DNA of 64,000 bases from Alteraurantiacibacter buctensis (GTDB taxonomy: Bacteria > Pseudomonadota > Alphaproteobacteria > Sphingomonadales > Sphingomonadaceae): assembly GCF_009827655.1 (NCBI RefSeq), contig NZ_WTYV01000003.1:283886-347885 (forward strand), read 5' to 3'. Below are positions 54,648 through 61,351 of this stretch, one piece after another. The notes beneath the pieces are model-generated. The model did not search any database. It was not told the DNA's origin and saw only the letters and a program-made list of their open reading frames with translations. Made by a program: the position numbers and the translations under genes. The first letter of the stretch is position 1. The number at the start of each line of letters is the position of its first letter.

Positions 54648-55447
54648 AACAAGTCGGCCAGCCAGGCCACCAGCACCGCTGCCGGCACGAAGACCACCTG
54701 TGCCAGCAGCGTGCCGGCCAGGCGGCTGAGCGAGATCCACCCGATTGCGCGGCGGAACGCGCCCTCGCTCACCTCGCGCTCCAGTGCGTCGTCGGTCAGG
54801 GCGGACAGCTGCGGATCGATGAAGGCGAACAGCAGGATCGTGGCCAGGCCATTCACCACGGCGGAAAGCTGCGAGGCGGTGACGCGGAATTCCGGGTTGA
54901 GATACCCGGCATAGAGCGAGGCAAGCACGCCGGTCGCCAACAGCATCTGCGCCAGGGCATTGGCCGCCAGCACTTGCCAGGTGATCCCCGGCGGCATCCC
55001 GCCGCCGCGCAGGCTGGCGGCGTGCGGCACCGCGCCCGAAGCCCGCACCGCGCGCAGGCCATCCGGCGTCAGCGCGGCAAAGGCCAGTCTCACTACGGAT
55101 CGGTGCCGCTGGAAGTGGTCGATCGCGTGAACGAACAGCCGCTGCGCCGTGGGCAGCAACACGATACCCACCAGCACCGCAAGGCTGCCTGCCAGCAGCA
55201 CCAGCCGGAAATCGGTGACGAGCGTCTCCCCGCCGCCGTTTACCAGCCGCGTCTCGATCCGGCTGGCCAGGAATGGTCCCAGGAAACTGTTGGATGTGCG
55301 GCTGAACAGTACCAGCACGTTGAACAGGGCCAGGCTGGTGGCGATGCGCCGGGTGCGCACTCCGGCAATGCGCGCGGCATAGGCCAGGGTGCCGATTAGG
55401 TTGATAAAGGCGGTCAGCGCGCAGATGATCGCCAGTTGGGTATCCAT
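54644..55447 (-). CDS. Amj-family (DUF2837) lipid II flippase homologue
   Basis: A 267-residue polytopic membrane protein. INLIGTLAYAARIAGVRTRR and IATSLALFNVLVLFSRTSNS are the diagnostic N-terminal segment of Amj (B. subtilis YdaH, alternate to MurJ), and six or more helices follow (VLLAGSLAVLVGIVLLP, ILLFAFIDPQLSAL, LAQVVFVPAAVLVAWLADLF). Amj flips lipid II across the membrane when MurJ is blocked. Whether this homologue does so here is inference. AGGAA lies ten bases before the ATG. Divergent from the Rrf2 gene. Confidence 0.82.
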   Translation of the reverse strand: MDTQLAIICALTAFINLIGTLAYAARIAGVRTRRIATSLALFNVLVLFSRTSNSFLGPFLASRIETRLVNGGGETLVTDFRLVLLAGSLAVLVGIVLLPTAQRLFVHAIDHFQRHRSVVRLAFAALTPDGLRAVRASGAVPHAASLRGGGMPPGITWQVLAANALAQMLLATGVLASLYAGYLNPEFRVTASQLSAVVNGLATILLFAFIDPQLSALTDDALEREVSEGAFRRAIGWISLSRLAGTLLAQVVFVPAAVLVAWLADLF

Positions 55448-55475
55448 GTTCGGGAGGTTCCTGCGGGTGGGCGGG

Positions 55476-55504
55476 TTGACTGCTAACCCAAGCGGACGGA
55501 TAGA
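55476..55504 (+). promoter_or_regulatory. Promoter of the Rrf2 regulator gene
   Basis: TTGACT (55476-55481) and GATAGA (55499-55504) have a 17-base spacer, a sigma-70-like layout. Transcription would start near 55511, only a few bases before the ATG at 55514, so the mRNA may be leaderless. Confidence 0.5.
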
Positions 55505-55513
55505 CAAAGCGTC

Positions 55514-55960
55514 ATGCTTTCCCAAAAGACCCGCTATGCCATCCGCGCCATGCAGCACCTGGCCGACAATTACGGCAAAGGCCCGGTGCAGCTTGCGGAA
55601 ATTGCCGAGAAGCAGAACATCCCCGCCAACTTCCTCACCGTGATCCTGTCCGAACTGGGCCGGGTGGGGCTGGTGGTCAGCCAGCGCGGGCGCGATGGCG
55701 GTTATTGGCTGGCGCTGTCGCCGGTGGACATCAGCTACGGTGACCTGATCCGCGTGATGCGCGGCAGCCTGGCCCTGGTGCCCTGCGCCAGCCGCTTCGC
55801 GCACGAAAAATGCAAAAATTGCGTGGAAGAAGGCGAATGCCGCACCCGCGCGCTGATGCTGCGGGTGCGCGATGCCACGGCCGAACAGCTCGATGCCGTG
55901 CGCCTGTCGGACCGGATTGATCCGGTGCCGGGGTTTACCGACGACCAACTGGAAGCCTGA
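55514..55960 (+). CDS. Rrf2 family transcriptional regulator with cysteine cluster
   Basis: A 148-residue winged-helix regulator. LSQKTRYAIRAMQHLADNYG, LAEIAEKQNIPANFLTVILS and SQRGRDGGYWLALSP form the Rrf2 DNA-binding domain. Cys91, Cys100, Cys103 and Cys109 (PCASR, EKCKNC, GECR) could hold an iron-sulfur cluster as in IscR or NsrR, though IscR spacing differs. It is followed by a YezD-type gene and a TonB receptor, which it probably regulates. CymR of Bacillus, also Rrf2, controls cysteine genes. Confidence 0.88.
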   Translation: MLSQKTRYAIRAMQHLADNYGKGPVQLAEIAEKQNIPANFLTVILSELGRVGLVVSQRGRDGGYWLALSPVDISYGDLIRVMRGSLALVPCASRFAHEKCKNCVEEGECRTRALMLRVRDATAEQLDAVRLSDRIDPVPGFTDDQLEA

Positions 55961-56024
55961 TCGCTTCGCCGCACGAAGGCTTCCTATCACCGCAGGACGC
56001 AAAACTTTGCGCCACGCCGTATTG

Positions 56025-56041
56025 TCAAGTAATTCGCTTGA
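56025..56041. repeat. Inverted repeat before the YezD-receptor genes
   Basis: TCAAG-N7-CTTGA lies 43 bases before the YezD start, after a TTGTCA. It is a candidate site for the Rrf2 regulator encoded just upstream. Confidence 0.4.
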
Positions 56042-56084
56042 GTTTAGGGGGGCCTGTAACCAAGGCCAACCCGAAAGGACTCCC

Positions 56085-56255
56085 ATGCCCCGCGATAGTG
56101 AGCAGCCACCCGACCAGGCCCGCCGTCTGGCCGAGGCGCTGGGTGTCGTCTCCGATGCCCTCTCGCGCCTGAAATTCGGCGCCATCCAGCTCGTCGTGCA
56201 TGACGGGCGGGTGCAGCAGATCGACGTTACCGAAAAGCGCCGCCTGGCCGATTGA
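56085..56255 (+). CDS. YezD (DUF2292) small protein
   Basis: A 56-residue protein. LSRLKFGAIQLVVHDGRVQQ and IDVTEKRRLAD match the DUF2292/YezD pattern (a small strand-turn-strand ending near E-K-x-R). Members often sit in sulfur assimilation operons; I rely on memory here. GAAAGGA precedes the ATG. Between the Rrf2 gene and the TonB receptor. Confidence 0.82.
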   Translation: MPRDSEQPPDQARRLAEALGVVSDALSRLKFGAIQLVVHDGRVQQIDVTEKRRLAD

Positions 56256-56357
56256 CCCGACAACGGGCACCACGGCAGCAGCACTCCTTTATCCCTTCCC
56301 TGGCAGCAGACTGGACCACCGGATGATCGGCCTTTTCCTAATCGAAAGCCTCATCCC

Positions 56358-58838
56358 ATGTCCCAAGTGTTCGTCCGCCGCCTGCTGCTGTCCGCAGCCG
56401 TAATCGCCTTTGCCGTGCCTGCTGCCGCGCAGGATGCTCCTGCTACCGCAGCCTCGACGCAGCCTGAAGCCGACGACACCGCCCCCGACGATGCCATCAT
56501 CGTCACCGCCCGTCGCCGCGAGGAGCAGAGCCAGGACATCCCGCTGGCGATCAGCGTGGTCGGCGGCGAGCAGCTCGACAACACCGGCGCCTTCAACGTG
56601 GGCCGCCTGCAGCAGTTGACCCCCACGGTGCAGTATTACAGCTCCAACCCGCGCAACACCTCGCTGTCCATTCGCGGCATCGGCGCGCCGTTCGGCCTTA
56701 CCAACGACGGGTTCGAACAGGGCGTGGGCATCTATGTCGACGATATCTATTATTCGCGTGTTGCCTCGGCCACGTTCGACTTCCTGGATGTGGCGCAGAT
56801 CGAAGTGCTGCGCGGGCCGCAGGGCACGCTGTATGGCAAGAACACCACCGCCGGCGCGATCAACATCCAGACCAACCAGCCGAGCTTCACCCCGGAAGGC
56901 CGCATCGAGGCGACCATCGGCAACCTGGGCTTCAAGCAGGTGAAGGCGGCGCTGTCCGGCCCGCTGAGCGACAACGTGGCCGCGCGCCTGGCGCTGTCGG
57001 GCACCAGCCGCCGGGGCACCTTGTTCAACGTGGCCACCGGCACATACATCAACGAACAGGACAACATCGGCTTGCGCGGGCAGGTGCTGTGGCAGGCTGG
57101 CGACACGCTCGACCTGACGCTGTCGGGCGACTACTCGACCCAGAATCCGGAATGCTGCGGCACGGTCTATGTCCGCACCGGGGCCACCCAGCGCCCGCTC
57201 TACCGCCAGTACGAGGCGCTGGCCGCCGCGCAGGGTTATGCGCCGCCCAGCCGCGACCCGTTCGACCGGCTGACCGACGTGGATGCGGACCTTTCCGCCA
57301 GGAACGAGATCGGCGGCGTGGGCCTGCGCGCGGTATGGGACCTGGGCGACGGCACCCTGACCAGCGCCACCGCCTGGCGCTTCTGGGACTGGGGTCCGGC
57401 CAACGACCGCGATTTCACAGGCCTGCCGATCACCACCCGCAGCCAGAACCCCAGCCAGCAGAACCAGTACACGCAGGAACTGCGCTACAACTATTCCGCC
57501 GGTAATGTGGACGCGGTGCTGGGCCTGTTCGGCTTCCACCAGACCGTGCGGACGCAGGGAACGGAAAGCCTCGGCTCCGCCGCCAGCCGCTGGCTGCTGA
57601 ACCCCGGCAACGTGCAGGTCGGTTCCAGCGGCTGCGCCACGCCGACCACGCTGGCCTGCGATCCCACCGTGCTGGACGGGGTGGTCGCCTACAACGACAT
57701 CCGCCTGGACAACACCAGCGCCGCGCTGTTTGGCCAGGTGAGCTGGGAAGTGACCCCCGGCCTGACCTTGCAGCCGGGCGTTCGCCTCAACTGGGACAAG
57801 AAGAACGGCCTCTATGAACGGCTGGTGTTCGATGGCGCGGACAACCCGGTGCTGTTCCGCGATGCGCAGGGCATTCCGATCACCAATCCGCGCACCGTGG
57901 CCCGGCGAGATGCGCTGACCCCGCAGCGAATCGAGCCGTCGTTCAGTGACTGGAACTTCAGCTACGACTTCACCGCGAGCTACCAGATCGCGCCGGAAGT
58001 GCTCGGCTATGCCACCTACGCCCGCAGCTTCAAGACCGGCGGCATCAACCTGAACGGCGTGCCCAACGATTCTCAGGGCAACCCGCTGATCGCGGTGGGA
58101 GCGATCCGGCCGGAGACGGTGGACCACTATGAAGCCGGCCTGAAGACCGAACTGCCGGGCCGGCTGGGCGTGTTCAACCTGGCGGCTTTCCGCACCGATG
58201 TCGGCGATTACCAGGCGCTGGTGAACGCCGGGCAGGTGAGCACCACGCGCGGTTACCTGGCCAATGCCGAAAAGGTCCGCACGCAGGGTCTTGAGGCGGA
58301 TATCACCGTGCAGCCGAGCGACCGCTTCCGCGCCTATGCCAATGCCGCCTACACCGATGCCAAGTACGTCCGCTTCACCGGCGCGCCGTGCCCGCCGGAA
58401 CTGTCGGGCGGTGGTTCGGGTACGCCGGTGGCGGCACCGGGCACGCCGGGCAACAGCCCGGCCAGCTGCGACATCTCGGGCCAGCGGATCGCGGGCGTCT
58501 CGAAGTGGAGCCTGTCCTACGGTGCGGAAGCCAATGTGCCGGTCAACCTGCTGGGCCAGCCAGGCGAGGTGTATCTGGGCTTCGACGGCAATTTCCGCTC
58601 GCGCTTCTCGTCCAACCCGTCACCCTCGGCCTATACCTGGATTGACGGCTACTCGCTGGCCAACTTCCGGCTGGGCTTCCGTACGGATGAAGGCGCCAAC
58701 CTGTTCGTGTGGGTCCGCAACGCATTTGACGAGGAATTCTTCGAACTGCTGAGCGTGGCCCCCGGCAGCACCGGCCTGATCGCCGGCCAGCCGGGCGACC
58801 CGCGCACCTTTGGCCTGACGCTGGCGCACAACTTCTGA
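56358..58838 (+). CDS. TonB-dependent receptor next to Rrf2 and YezD
   Basis: An 826-residue receptor. The signal peptide ends PAAAQD. DDAIIVTARRREEQSQDIPL is a typical TonB box plus plug start; PRNTSLSIRGIG, VGIYVDDIYYSR and VEVLRGPQGTLYGKNTTAGA-type segments follow. The barrel contains YATYARSFKTGGINLNGVPN and ends FGLTLAHNF with a terminal Phe. The Cys-containing loops (NPECCGT, SSGCATPTTLAC) are unusual. With Rrf2 and YezD upstream, a sulfur ligand such as a sulfonate or sulfate ester is plausible but not shown. Confidence 0.94.
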   Translation: MSQVFVRRLLLSAAVIAFAVPAAAQDAPATAASTQPEADDTAPDDAIIVTARRREEQSQDIPLAISVVGGEQLDNTGAFNVGRLQQLTPTVQYYSSNPRNTSLSIRGIGAPFGLTNDGFEQGVGIYVDDIYYSRVASATFDFLDVAQIEVLRGPQGTLYGKNTTAGAINIQTNQPSFTPEGRIEATIGNLGFKQVKAALSGPLSDNVAARLALSGTSRRGTLFNVATGTYINEQDNIGLRGQVLWQAGDTLDLTLSGDYSTQNPECCGTVYVRTGATQRPLYRQYEALAAAQGYAPPSRDPFDRLTDVDADLSARNEIGGVGLRAVWDLGDGTLTSATAWRFWDWGPANDRDFTGLPITTRSQNPSQQNQYTQELRYNYSAGNVDAVLGLFGFHQTVRTQGTESLGSAASRWLLNPGNVQVGSSGCATPTTLACDPTVLDGVVAYNDIRLDNTSAALFGQVSWEVTPGLTLQPGVRLNWDKKNGLYERLVFDGADNPVLFRDAQGIPITNPRTVARRDALTPQRIEPSFSDWNFSYDFTASYQIAPEVLGYATYARSFKTGGINLNGVPNDSQGNPLIAVGAIRPETVDHYEAGLKTELPGRLGVFNLAAFRTDVGDYQALVNAGQVSTTRGYLANAEKVRTQGLEADITVQPSDRFRAYANAAYTDAKYVRFTGAPCPPELSGGGSGTPVAAPGTPGNSPASCDISGQRIAGVSKWSLSYGAEANVPVNLLGQPGEVYLGFDGNFRSRFSSNPSPSAYTWIDGYSLANFRLGFRTDEGANLFVWVRNAFDEEFFELLSVAPGSTGLIAGQPGDPRTFGLTLAHNF

Positions 58839-58882
58839 GCGGGCGATGAGGCGGCCGGGCCAAGTGCTGCCTGGCCGCCAAC

Positions 58883-58986
58883 CGCAGGCGCAAACGGAGG
58901 GTTGGCGTGGCGGCTGCTTTCGCGCCTGTCAGAAAGGCTAAACGCAGGCGCGAAAGGAGGGTTGGTGTGGCGGCTGCTTTCGCGCC
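58883..58986. repeat. 60-base period tandem repeat, two copies
   Basis: About 44 bases from 58883 recur at 58943 with three differences; the period is exactly 60 bases. Each copy holds GGCGGCTGCTTTCGCGCC. They lie between the receptor stop and the 3' end of tRNA-Phe. No coding role is seen. Confidence 0.7.
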
Positions 58987-59001
58987 GGCCAAAAAGGAGA
59001 G

Positions 59002-59076
59002 TGGTGCCCAGGGGCGGATTCGAACCACCGACACGACGATTTTCAGTCGTCTGCTCTACCCCTGAGCTACCCGGGC
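59002..59076 (-). tRNA. tRNA-Phe (GAA)
   Basis: A complete cloverleaf is readable on the minus strand. The acceptor GCCCGGG pairs with CCTGGGC, the anticodon stem GACGA/TCGTC holds loop CTGAAAA with anticodon GAA, and the T-loop is GGTTCGAATCC. Discriminator A and CCA are encoded (59005-59002). It follows yacG, completing the infA-maf-RNase-yacG-tRNA-Phe block. Confidence 0.97.
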
Positions 59077-59165
59077 CACGCCTCTGCTGCAGCCCTTGGT
59101 GAAGGGCGAGCCAGCGATGGAAGCGGCGCTATGGCGAAGGCTCCGTCGCTTGGCAAGGGGCTTTC

Positions 59166-59327
59166 TTAATCTTCCCGGGCGATTTCCTCGGGGTCCGCAG
59201 GCGGGCCGGGCACGGCGTAATCGTCATTGAACCAGCGGGCCAGATCGCGGTCGCGGCAGCGGGCCGAGCAGAACGGGGTGAACTCTTCCACGCGGGGCTT
59301 GCGGCAGATGGGGCACGAGCGATTCAT
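59166..59327 (-). CDS. yacG: YacG, DNA gyrase inhibitor / zinc protein
   Basis: A 53-residue zinc protein. MNRSCPICRKPRVEEFTPFC and SARCRDRDLARWFNDDYAVP carry the CxxC and CxxxC ligand pairs and the DLxRWFNDDY signature. YacG binds the GyrB C-terminal region and inhibits gyrase in E. coli. An in-frame ATG at 59339 would overlap the RNase stop (ATGA) and add four residues; the chosen start is the usual family start. Confidence 0.93.
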   Translation of the reverse strand: MNRSCPICRKPRVEEFTPFCSARCRDRDLARWFNDDYAVPGPPADPEEIARED

Positions 59328-59335
59328 GGCGCGAT

Positions 59336-60295
59336 TCATGCGGCAACCGACTGGGCGAATCCGCCGTGCAAGGCAAGCGCGGGATCGGCCTTGGTGTTCA
59401 CCGGGCGGCCGAGACGGCGGGCCAGCTCCTCCAGCCAGCCGGGCCGGATCGCGGCCAGCACGGCGGGCGCGGCGGTGAGGAGCAGCGGGCCGGTGCCCCT
59501 GTCGCCCTCGGCCGTACGCAGCAGCAGGCGGGCGGCGGCCCCGGCAGGATCGAACTGCCAGCGGTGCAGCAGCGAGGGACGCTCCAGCCGGGCGACAAGC
59601 TGGACGAAGCCGAAGCCGTTCATCGCCGTGCGTTCATGATCGAAGTCCGCCAGATGGGCAGCCAGCTGCACGTCCACCGCCTTGCGATCATCCTTCCCCT
59701 GCAGCGTGGGGAAATCGATGCCGATCACCCCGCCAAGGCCAAGCGTGGCAAGGGCGCGGGACAGCGGCTCCACCGCCGCCAGGGCAAGCGCGCGCGGGGG
59801 CAGCAGCCCGTCCACGTCCACCAGCGTCATCGCCGGGGTGGCGGTGATGGTCAGCGATCCGCCGGGGAAGGCCACCAGCCCGTCCTGCGCGGTTTCGATG
59901 ACCGATTCCCATGTGTCGGCGGGGAAACGCCGCACCACCTTCGCGCCCAGCCGCTCGGCAAGGGTGGGGGCGGGGCGGGGGGTGTCCTGCGTCGGGCGGG
60001 CCTGGGCCAGCTTGACGCGGCGGCCTTCGCCGATGCGGGCGCGGGTCACTTCCAGCCGGATCGTGCCTCCTTCGCTGGCGCTGGGGGGCAGGCGGTCGAC
60101 CAGCGCCTCCTCGCCGCTGGCAAAGCGGGCGCGGCCGCGCGGGGAGGTGCGCGGCTTGGCCACAAGCTGCGCGTCCTCCACCAGACCCGCCTCAAGCTGG
60201 CCCGGCCAGCGCACCTGCGCAGCCAGCACGCCATCGCCCGCCAGCAGGATCGCCCGCTCTTCGCCGATCCCGTCCTCGATCAGCCAGTCAGCCAA
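59336..60295 (-). CDS. Short RNase E/G-like ribonuclease
   Basis: A 319-residue protein with the RNase E/G nuclease core. Asp160 in TLVDVDG and Asp194 in GGVIGIDFPTL match the two magnesium-binding aspartates. RNase G is near 490 residues; here the S1-type RNA-binding part is reduced to a short basic region and the zinc-link CxxC is missing. The start is read as TTG at 60295, overlapping the maf stop by eight bases; no ATG or GTG is available nearby. It sits between maf and yacG as in other alphaproteobacteria. Confidence 0.75.
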   Translation of the reverse strand: MADWLIEDGIGEERAILLAGDGVLAAQVRWPGQLEAGLVEDAQLVAKPRTSPRGRARFASGEEALVDRLPPSASEGGTIRLEVTRARIGEGRRVKLAQARPTQDTPRPAPTLAERLGAKVVRRFPADTWESVIETAQDGLVAFPGGSLTITATPAMTLVDVDGLLPPRALALAAVEPLSRALATLGLGGVIGIDFPTLQGKDDRKAVDVQLAAHLADFDHERTAMNGFGFVQLVARLERPSLLHRWQFDPAGAAARLLLRTAEGDRGTGPLLLTAAPAVLAAIRPGWLEELARRLGRPVNTKADPALALHGGFAQSVAA

Positions 60296-60863
60296 GGAGA
60301 AACCCCGCAGCCAGCAGCAGCGCGCGCGTTTCGAACAGCGGCAGGCCGACCACGCCCGAATGGCTTCCCGCCAGCCAGGCCACCAGCCCTTCGGCGCGGC
60401 CCTGGATGGCATAGCCGCCCGCCTTGCCGTGCCATTCGCCGCTGGCGATGTAGGCATCGATCTCCTGCGTGGAGAGCCGCTTGAAGCGCACCTGCGTCTC
60501 GCTCAGCCGCTCGCGCATGGTGCCATCCGGGGCCAGCAGGGCCACGGCGGAGAGCACCCAGTGGCGGCGACCGGACAGCAGCGCCAGGCAATCGCGCGCG
60601 GTTGCCTCGTCTTCCGCCTTGGGCAGGATCCGGCGGCCGCAGGCCACCACCGTGTCGCCCGCCAGGACGTGCGAGGCGGGGTCGGCCGCCGCCAGCGCCT
60701 TTTCGCGCGCCATGCGGGTGGCATAGACGCGCGGCAGTTCGGCCCTCAGCGGCGTTTCGTCGATATCCGCCGCGCGCACGGCTGCGGGCATCACGCCCAG
60801 GCGCGCGATCAGGTCGCGGCGGCGCGGGCTGGCGGAAGCAAGGATCAGGGTCGGGCCCGCCAT
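60288..60863 (-). CDS. maf: Maf nucleotide pyrophosphatase
   Basis: A 191-residue Maf. LILASASPRRRDLIARLG is the N-terminal phosphate-binding signature, then LAGDTVVACGRRIL with the catalytic Asp, and GGYAIQGRAEGLVAWLAGSH. Maf proteins hydrolyse non-canonical nucleoside triphosphates; the subtype (dTTP/UTP or m7GTP) was not resolved. It follows infA by 16 bases. Confidence 0.95.
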   Translation of the reverse strand: MAGPTLILASASPRRRDLIARLGVMPAAVRAADIDETPLRAELPRVYATRMAREKALAAADPASHVLAGDTVVACGRRILPKAEDEATARDCLALLSGRRHWVLSAVALLAPDGTMRERLSETQVRFKRLSTQEIDAYIASGEWHGKAGGYAIQGRAEGLVAWLAGSHSGVVGLPLFETRALLLAAGFLLG

Positions 60864-60879
60864 TGCAGCGGTCCCGCGA

Positions 60880-61125
60880 TTACTGCGGGCCGGGCCCGCC
60901 GCGTCCCGGCATGAAGCGGTAGGTGATGCGCGCCTTGGTCAGGTCATACGGCGTCAGCTCGCACAGCACCTCGTCCCCCACCAGCACGCGGATGCGGTTC
61001 TTGCGCATGCGACCGGCGGTATGGCCCAGCACTTCGTGACCATTCTCGAGCTCCACCCGGAACATCGCGTTGGGCAGCAGTTCCACTACCTTGCCGCGCA
61101 TTTCGAGGAGTTCTTCTTTGGCCAT
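60880..61125 (-). CDS. infA: Translation initiation factor IF-1
   Basis: An 81-residue OB-fold protein. [40 protein letters not shown] and [20 protein letters not shown] are IF-1; the tail (GRGGPGPQ) is slightly longer than in E. coli. It binds the ribosomal A site during initiation. First in the block infA-maf-RNase-yacG-tRNA-Phe. Confidence 0.98.
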   Translation of the reverse strand: MAKEELLEMRGKVVELLPNAMFRVELENGHEVLGHTAGRMRKNRIRVLVGDEVLCELTPYDLTKARITYRFMPGRGGPGPQ

Positions 61126-61351
61126 AAGCGAGAGCTATTCCGTAAATTGTAAGGGGCTGGGGGCGCGCCATAGCGGCGGGAAGGCGAAAAGGGAAGCCTA
61201 GCCGCACCGGGCGGGGGAAAAAGCCCGTATGGCGATACGATCGCGACAGGTGGCATACATTTGAGACACTTTATTACCCGACTGCGGGTTGTGCGGTTCT
61301 CGCCTGCTGAACATATCGCACTGCACAACAGGATCAGGATCAACCCCCCGC

